64,000 nucleotides of DNA from Pontederia crassipes. Its lineage: Eukaryota; Streptophyta; Magnoliopsida; Commelinales; Pontederiaceae. The stretch lies in assembly GCA_030549335.1 (NCBI GenBank), contig CM060191.1, forward strand, positions 52,613,447 through 52,677,446, in the 5' to 3' direction. Positions 57,926 through 64,000 of the stretch are shown piece after piece (within the stretch, counting starts at the first letter, position 1; each line of letters opens with the position of its first letter). Under the pieces are notes generated by a model. The model searched no databases, had not been told where the DNA came from, and saw nothing but the letters and a program-made list of their open reading frames with translations. The position numbers were made by a program, and so were the translations under genes.

Positions 57926-58778
57926 TTTGGCCTAGCTAATGTAAGACGAGCCAACATGGACTTACCAATCACCAAGATAAGAAATAATCTAATTAAAGAT
58001 GAAAGATGAATGATGAATGATATGAGATATAAAGAAGAAGATGATGATGAAGTAAGCACATAAAAGGATGTAAATGAATGTCATCTTGTCACGTCATGAT
58101 ATCAACGAAGATGTTAAAGTTAAGAAAGATAAGTTCATGATATGTGTTGGCATAATGATAAAAATGTTATTGTTTATCTTATCCTGCCATGATGATTATT
58201 CATACGTTATATAGTGTGCATAAATAGCTCATAGCATGCATATGATCTATGTTCCATTATGATGTAATGCATATGTCATGATATGTAGAAAGTATGTTAT
58301 AGGATTATAGAATGCATGCGCCTCAACATACTAACGGGAGAAATTCACAGCACCCCAGGGATTCGTGCAGGTATGGACAAGGCATAGTCTCGGCGATGGA
58401 GGTCTCGTGATGACGAGATTGCACATGTGACGGTCGGACTATGACCCAAGTTGTCTTATATTACTTATGTTAAGATGATGGTCTCTTTAGCGAGTCAAAT
58501 ATGTATGGCCTATGGGCCTTTGAGTCATGTACTTTTATATGAACTCGTCTTTGTATTATAAACCCTATGTTGGGTCTTATGTGGCCCATGAACTAGTATA
58601 TTATCTTGTGATTATATGGTTAGAAGTCTTCCACTGTTTTATGTTATTATCATTTTATGTTATATTATTATGTTTTTGCTGCAATATTTTATTAAATTAA
58701 ATTATGAAGAATTGGACAAAAGTAACACCGTGTAGGGTTCAATAACTAAATTGGGGCCGAATTTTGAGACGTTACAGT

Positions 58779-58791
58779 TGGTATTAGAGTC
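58779..58791 (+). other. Primer-binding site of copy B, initiator tRNA-Met type
   Basis: TGGTATTAGAGTC follows the LTR end gacgttaca. It differs from TGGTATCAGAGCC by two C-to-T changes, as expected from decay of methylated sites. Confidence 0.85.
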
Positions 58792-59020
58792 ATAGTTTCG
58801 GTTCATATGTATAGCGTTTTATGAAGTGTAAGCCATAGTTTTGTCTCATATGTTAGGTCTTAGAATGTGTAAGCCATAAATTGGCTAAAATGGCTAAGTG
58901 TGATGTCTAAGTATAAGGTCAATATGCAATCGTCATGAGGTGCCACCGAACCTAAAGATACATGGTCTCTTATGTTTTGCTCATGCTAATGACGTTATGT
59001 ATATTTGAATGTGGATGTAG

Positions 59021-59957
59021 ATGCCACAAAGATGTGCAATTTCAAATGAGGATGGTGAAAGGAATGCCTTCGTAAATGGATTAGTCCGGATGGCACATAA
59101 TGCTCAAGGAAACAATAATCCGGAATACTCCATTGAAAGTTTTCTAAGGCTGGACCCTCCAAAATTCGACGGGGAGGAAGAGCCGGAGGAAGCCGAGGCT
59201 TGGCTTGAGGAGATACGGGACACCCACTGCATGGTGATGTATGCCACTCATCATTTTAGTGTCCAAGCAAAGATGTGGTAGAAGTCCCTTTTGAAGACCA
59301 CCTTTGAGAATGAAGAAAATGTAGCATGGGAAAACTTTGTGGAAGAATTCAAAACTTGCTTCTATCCATATTACATCAAAGAGAAAAAGAGGGATGAGTT
59401 CCTCAATCTCTTCCGAGGCAACATGACCGTGGACCAATACATGAACACTTATCAAGTTAGAGAAGTATGAGAACTCAACGAGAATGAGCTTAGGAGGACT
59501 AAGATGTTTGAACCCCATATTGAGATCCATAAGTGATTATTGCACCACCTTGAAAGATGCGGTGGAACTTGCCACCAAGCATGAAAGGGACTATAATGAG
59601 AAGATGAATTCTAGGGACAAAACAATCAAGAAGAATGAAGAGCGAGAAAAAGGGAAAAGCTCAGAGGAAGCACCTTATCATCCTCCAAAGAAAGTGGAAC
59701 AAATTAAACCCACATGCTCTCATTGTGAAAGGACTCATCTCGGGGAATGCCGGTTCCAGGCCGAAACTTGCTTGCTATGTGACAAAGCTTGCCACTTTAA
59801 GAGGGACTGCCCGAAAAAACATGTGGACAGCCATGACAAAGGAAAGATGGTCGTAAACTCGTCTAGAGCCCCGGCAAGGATGTTTGCTATGGAAGTTGAT
59901 GGAGCTCACCAAGCCCTAGGTACGATTCAAGGTAACTGTCACTTAATGCTTAATTAA
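59021..59957 (+). pseudogene. Gypsy gag remnant, copy B
   Basis: It begins MPQRCAISNEDGERNAFVNG and has PPKFDGEEEPEEAEAWLEEI, then KSLLKTTFENEENV and GNMTVDQYMNTY. The zinc knuckles are CSHCERTHLGEC and CLLCDKACHFKRDC, with the C-x2-C-x4-H-x4-C spacing kept. Stops occur at about 59279 and 59468, and a frameshift near 59500. The element breaks off 3' of gag. Gag would package the element RNA in virus-like particles. Confidence 0.85.
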
Positions 59958-60353
59958 CCTTGCCAAGTATAAGGTGTGTATGTGATAGACATGGAGAACA
60001 ATTGTAAAAACAAGGGGATATTCTAAGGATAAGACACATAATCATGTTTTTTTTAAATAAAGAAAGTTAAGGAAAACTACCAAGATCATAATGATGGTAG
60101 TTAAGATGTGAATGAAAATTAGAATTGTTCTACCTAGATCTATATGGCCTAAATGATGATATGAAATGGTCAAGTTTTAAGCTAAATAATTCGACACTTA
60201 GATTAAGTTAAGAATTAGAGTAGTCCAACAGAAGTGTAGCGCACGAACGATCTCCATTTCATGGAGTTGATTAAGAATCTAAGATTTACACTAGAATCTT
60301 GGAATATCAAGTTGTGGCGATTGCCTAGTGAAGACAAAATATAATGATCGTTA
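59958..60353. other. No feature recognised
   Basis: AT-rich DNA after the truncated gag and up to the next MITE. No protein or RNA gene seen. Confidence 0.5.
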
Positions 60354-60528
60354 AACCCATGTTTGGCAAATAACTAATGGAGGGGTGGGATGGGGTGGTA
60401 TAGTGAGAAGTGGTGAAGGATGGTGTGGCATGACTTTATTAAACCCATGTTTGGATATAAAGTAGTAGGGAAGGATAGTGTAAACTAGACCATGTTTTGT
60501 TTGGATAGAAAGACTTCAAACATGGGTT
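60354..60528. mobile_element. MITE, PIF/Harbinger type, TSD TTA
   Basis: Ends aacccatgtttgg...caaacatgggtt are flanked by TTA (60351-60353 and 60529-60531). Length 175 bp. A second internal copy of the left end (TTA then aacccatgtttgg, from 60439) suggests one element nested in or duplicated inside another. Confidence 0.75.
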
Positions 60529-61026
60529 TTAAAAGGTTATGTGTGAAAGTCTCTTTTACCCTTTTATGTTTTATTATTATTTATATCACTTAATAAATTG
60601 TTTATTTAAAAGGAAAGCAAGTTAATGGCATAAGAACAACACCAAAAGGTTAATCAAACTTAGACAAATTCTTTGGGGTTAAAAAAATCTTGTCAAAATC
60701 GATAATATATTATCATCATCTTTAATGAAAAAGTCAAAGAAAATGTATTGAAATGAACTTTTGAAGCATTCATTTTATCATCTAGAATATCACTGCAATA
60801 TAAATGAAAACTTTATCATAAAAGTATTATATATGCATTTGAGTACTACTGGAAACATACTTGAAAAAGTAATAGAATAAAAATTACCAACAATTGCACC
60901 ATAATTCACCATAACAATATTCAAAGTACTACGATATAGTAATGGATCATTAATATTAATTCATTATCGCTAATTGGATAAGAAAATAATTAGCCTACTA
61001 AGTTCTCATGAAAAACATGATATATT
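60529..61026. other. AT-rich DNA, no gene seen
   Basis: Lies between the MITE and the Myb-like gene remnant. It may belong to the 3' non-coding part of the PIF/Harbinger element, but no terminal inverted repeat could be identified. Confidence 0.4.
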
Positions 61027-62073
61027 TTAAGGAATTCTTGAACCAAATGTTGCACGCATCATCAAAGATTTGCACATCTCCCTGGGACAACCGAGTATGG
61101 CCTTCAACTCTTTTGGATTCTCCACAAAAAAGAAAAGCACATCCATTAAATGAGCTTCATCAATCTGGAAATCTTCGAGAATCTTATAAACTTCACTCTC
61201 GGGAATAGGAGATGATGGAGGTGCCAAAAAAGCATGAATAAACGCATCATTTCCTCTTTCTAAAGCCCATGTGACTCCTTCAATCGTAGCTTTAATAGAT
61301 GTAAGAGGATCATCCTTCAAAATATTTGCGTTTTTAGCTCTTGAACTATGTTCAAATGGTATTCGAAAAGTCTCCTCCACATTTCCATTGTCCATAGTAC
61401 CATTATTGAAGGTGGTGTCAAAATTCTCAAGACTAATCTCATTTCAATTGACAAGATTATCTATATCATCAATGGTGTCAACAAGATCTTCTTGAAATTC
61501 AATTGATTGACATTTTCTCATCTCCTTGAGGGTTTATGCATGTTGTCTTGTAGCTCTATCATTCCCATATAAGATCATCAACTTGTCATAATTCTCAATT
61601 CATTTTTGTTTTAATTCTTTTGCTACAGGATGAGCCTATAAAAAGTATAACAAATAAATGCACATTATAATAAAATAATAAAGACTACATATATGAATGT
61701 AAATATGTATATAAAAATTATACTTAACTCAATCAATTTTTCCCAAACTTCAAGTTCAGCTGTCAACATTTTGGTGACCGGATCCCATTCGAATCCACTC
61801 AATCTAGTCATATCATGGTATTTTGAAGAATTATTCTTCAAATTCTACCATCGATTTCGGATATTGTCCTTGGTCAAATTCTTTTGGAGTTTTTTTATTG
61901 ACCTCGGTCAATATATTTTTATAAGCTTCTGATGCGAATATTCCATTAACCTTATTTCCAATTTGATACTCATGAACAAATACATCAAGCAATATTTCGT
62001 CCATGTATGGATTCCACTTCAAACAACAATCCTTCATTGAACTTTCAACTTTATTACCACCCCTTTCTGACAT
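61027..62073 (-). pseudogene. Myb/SANT-like DNA-binding protein of a PIF/Harbinger element
   Basis: The N-terminus (62073-61831, minus) has CCLKWNPYMDEILLDVFVHE, then GNKVNGIFASEAYKNIL, the Myb/SANT-like domain typical of the accessory protein of plant PIF/Harbinger transposons. After stops the frame resumes with HPVAKELKQKWI and, at 61395-61027, RIPFEHSSRAKNANILKDD, then SPIPESEVYKILEDFQ. In active elements this protein helps the transposase bind DNA and reach the nucleus. Stops at about 61831 and near 61530 break it. It lies downstream of, and in the same direction as, the transposase remnant. Confidence 0.78.
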
Positions 62074-62271
62074 TGATCAACCTAATAAGTTAGTAAAAGT
62101 ATATAACATGCAACATAAGCTTAATATAATTTTCATAAGAATGACAAAAGATGTTCAACTTGATAAAGAAAAAGTATGTGACAAAAAATATCATATTTTT
62201 AAATGCACCATAATTCACTATAACAAACTACATATTATAATTATTCCACATCAATGCGGCTACATCATCTC

Positions 62272-63535
62272 TTATAGTCGTCCCTTGATTCTCATCTTCA
62301 TTATTGTTATTTTCATCATGTTGGCCAACTTCATTTGAAGTGCAAGTTCATGATCCACTTCAGCAATTAAATCTTCATTTGGATCGACACCCATGAAAAA
62401 ATTATGCAAAATGCAACAAGCAATCACTATGCATTTTTTTAGTTTGAACATTATAGCGAGCTTCAGTGCCACTTTCTATGATTGGAAATCTTTTCTTAAG
62501 GACACCAAAAGCTCGTTCAATAACATTCCGTAAAGATGAATAACGATGATTGAATAGTTCTTTGGCATTCCGTGGTGGATTTCTACTTGAATAATATTGT
62601 TCCCCTCGATATGGTGTAATAAGGCCAGAAGTCAATAAGAATCTAGCATCAACGAGATAATATTTACCTATTCAACATTAACATCGCATAAGCTTCTTTC
62701 TAAGACTACGAAGTAAGAAAATAATTTTTTTTCCTTAAGGAATATTAAGATTGTCTTCTCTTCTTAATGCATCTTTTACAATTCTATTCCTTCCCATCCA
62801 GATAGGTCATGAGTGAATCTCATCTTAAAATTTTATGCAGCTAAAACATTTAATGTAGGAATGTCTTTTCTACCATGATATCCAGGAGCATCAGTATTAG
62901 ATACCTTAACACAGACATGTGTGTGCAATCAATTGCCCCTACACAGTCCTAAAATATATGTTTAATGATTAATATAATTATAAAATATGAACATAGATAA
63001 TTTCTTAAATTGGAATATTAAAATATTTACCTTAAAATATGGATAGAATCGATTGCTTCCAAGAATATGAGAGGGAACTTCTAATCCATCATGTTGAATT
63101 ATGAATTGCTCTTTCAGTTCAAGAATCAACCTCAATACATTATGGAAATATTGATCTACATAACTAAAATTGAACTTCATGATTTTTAGAATTTTGTGTT
63201 AATATATATAGAGACATTAGCACTTGCTCCTCTATACATGCTCTTTGTGTTAGTTTTAGACCGCCATCCCTCTGAAGCAAATTGCACAATCTCATGAAAG
63301 TTTGAGGTTGCATTTGAATTATTTTGAATGCCTCATTATCCTTGCCAATCCTATGTAATATCTCTTCACAAATCTTTTCTTGTTCGGAATACATATAATT
63401 ATTGATTAGACATTTCCGACGTGATTGTATTCTTAGACGAATATATAAAGAAATCAATGCTATAACACTTGTGACAACCCTTCTACGTAATTCTCTCCAT
63501 CTTACAATGGAAATTAGTTTACTCCTTTGATCCAT
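62272..63535 (-). pseudogene. PIF/Harbinger transposase (DDE superfamily 4) remnant
   Basis: The N-terminal part (63535-63164) has FMRLCNLLQRDGGLKLT and EEQVLMSLYILTQNS, the helical region before the catalytic domain. The DDE part includes GAIDCTH (first catalytic Asp, about 62915), then SNTDAPGYHGRKDIPTLNV. At the second catalytic site the frame reads A-A-stop-N where relatives have A-A-C-D, so that Asp is lost. Then follow ARFLLTSGLITPYRGEQYY, a segment including NHRYSSLRNVIERAFG (third acidic residue kept) and FGVLKKRFPII. Several stops and a frameshift near 62905 make it inactive. Confidence 0.85.
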
Positions 63536-63834
63536 TTAACCTAAAATGATTTATAAACTTTGAAAAATAATAAAATAATACTATTCACAAAAAAAAATAG
63601 TGAGAATCTCTATCATTATTTCTTTCCTATAAAAGAGCCAATCGAAAATGAGCTCATTAAATTTGAGAAATTAAATAATTTGACAGAAAACTAATGAACA
63701 TAGTAAAATTTACGTAGCATATTAAAATTGATATATTAATATTCATCAAGAATAAGAGGATTCCAAAAATATGTAAAGATGAGTGTTTATTAAAAGATAA
63801 TTAGTTTGTTTAAATAATAAATAAAAAAAGGTCA

Positions 63835-63896
63835 GTAACAAATCTGAGAAGAAAAAGGAGTAATAATACCAACTCCTTTCTTCTCAGATTTGTCAC
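63835..63896. repeat. Near-perfect hairpin, about 24-bp arms
   Basis: gtaacaaatctgagaag plus aaaaaggagt pairs with actcctttcttctcag plus atttgtcac across a loop of about 10 bases. The only defects are a two-base bulge and one mismatch. It lies upstream of the transposase remnant and could be a tiny foldback MITE. Confidence 0.8.
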
Positions 63897-64000
63897 GTAT
63901 TCTTTCTCTGTTCAAGTTTATTTTGAATAATTTTTATTACATATCACATAGTGGCTATGCATGTTATAAGGATAAGCAAAAGAAAGACCAGGACAAAATC
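63897..64000. other. No feature recognised at the window end
   Basis: Short AT-rich stretch. The outer end of the PIF/Harbinger element may lie here or beyond the window. Confidence 0.4.

Larger units (their letters stand above)
45293..59957 (+). mobile_element. Tekay/Del-like gypsy element, copy B, with a nested LTR
   Basis: Same family as copy A: LTR start tgtaatattct, LTR end gacgttaca at 58776, a tRNA-Met primer site, then gag only. The sequence ends after the zinc knuckle, so protease, RT, integrase and the 3' LTR are missing. The LTR is split into 45293-46064, 49124-49400 and 57069-58776 by a solo LTR and by a composite insertion. Confidence 0.8.

Overview
The window looks like plant nuclear DNA. 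It has intron-rich genes with GT-AG junctions and a transposon load typical of angiosperms: Ty3/gypsy LTR elements with tRNA-Asp or initiator tRNA-Met primer sites, CACTA elements, PIF/Harbinger elements and MITEs, a LINE with an RNase H tail, and a SINE ending in TTG repeats. The very GC-rich 5' end of the deubiquitinase gene, against AT-rich surroundings, suggests a monocot. That is inference, and no species can be named. I see nothing bacterial, viral-infectious or organellar.

Only two host genes are convincing, and they are convergent. A UBP23-like ubiquitin-specific protease runs on + from 15265 to 21653 (8 exons, 668 aa, catalytic Cys and His boxes intact). A PEX13 peroxin runs on - from 26701 to 24567 (5 exons). 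The PEX13 frame meets a TGA where relatives continue, and a recognisable C-terminal tail lies in frame beyond it, to 24444. Introns 6 and 7 of the protease carry a SINE with a perfect 18-bp target duplication and three MITE-like insertions.

Everything else recognisable is nested mobile DNA. Left arm (1109-13257): a pol-less LTR retrotransposon with tRNA-Asp primer site, split by a reversed, decayed CACTA element (about 4796-10660), and abutted by a long-inverted-repeat MITE with a GC-rich core. Middle (27394-31778): a 5'-truncated LINE. Next (31779-43845): a Tekay/Del-like gypsy copy whose LTR holds a Tourist-like MITE and a 7.1-kb CACTA element (33489-40586) with a decayed TNP2 transposase, DUF4216 region and TNPA-like gene. 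The AAA target duplication of that CACTA is confirmed by an empty site in the second gypsy copy.

The second gypsy copy (45293 to about 59957) is the most complex nest. Its LTR contains a complete 3.06-kb solo LTR of the same family in reverse (TSD TTATA) and an inverted composite of two pol-less element pieces (49401-57068). That composite itself holds a 2.0-kb non-autonomous CACTA element with a four-unit 196-bp array (TSD AGA). The right end has a PIF/Harbinger-type two-gene element (Myb-like and DDE genes on -), with a TTA-flanked MITE next to it.

I did not find a clear new defence or metabolic system. The points most worth checking are: the PEX13 nonsense codon; arrays of the palindrome CACGGCCGTG in gypsy LTRs; a pol-less LTR family with a shared coiled-coil ORF of unknown role; duplicated micro-exons in the CACTA TNPA gene; and GC-rich, promoter-like cores inside three unrelated elements.
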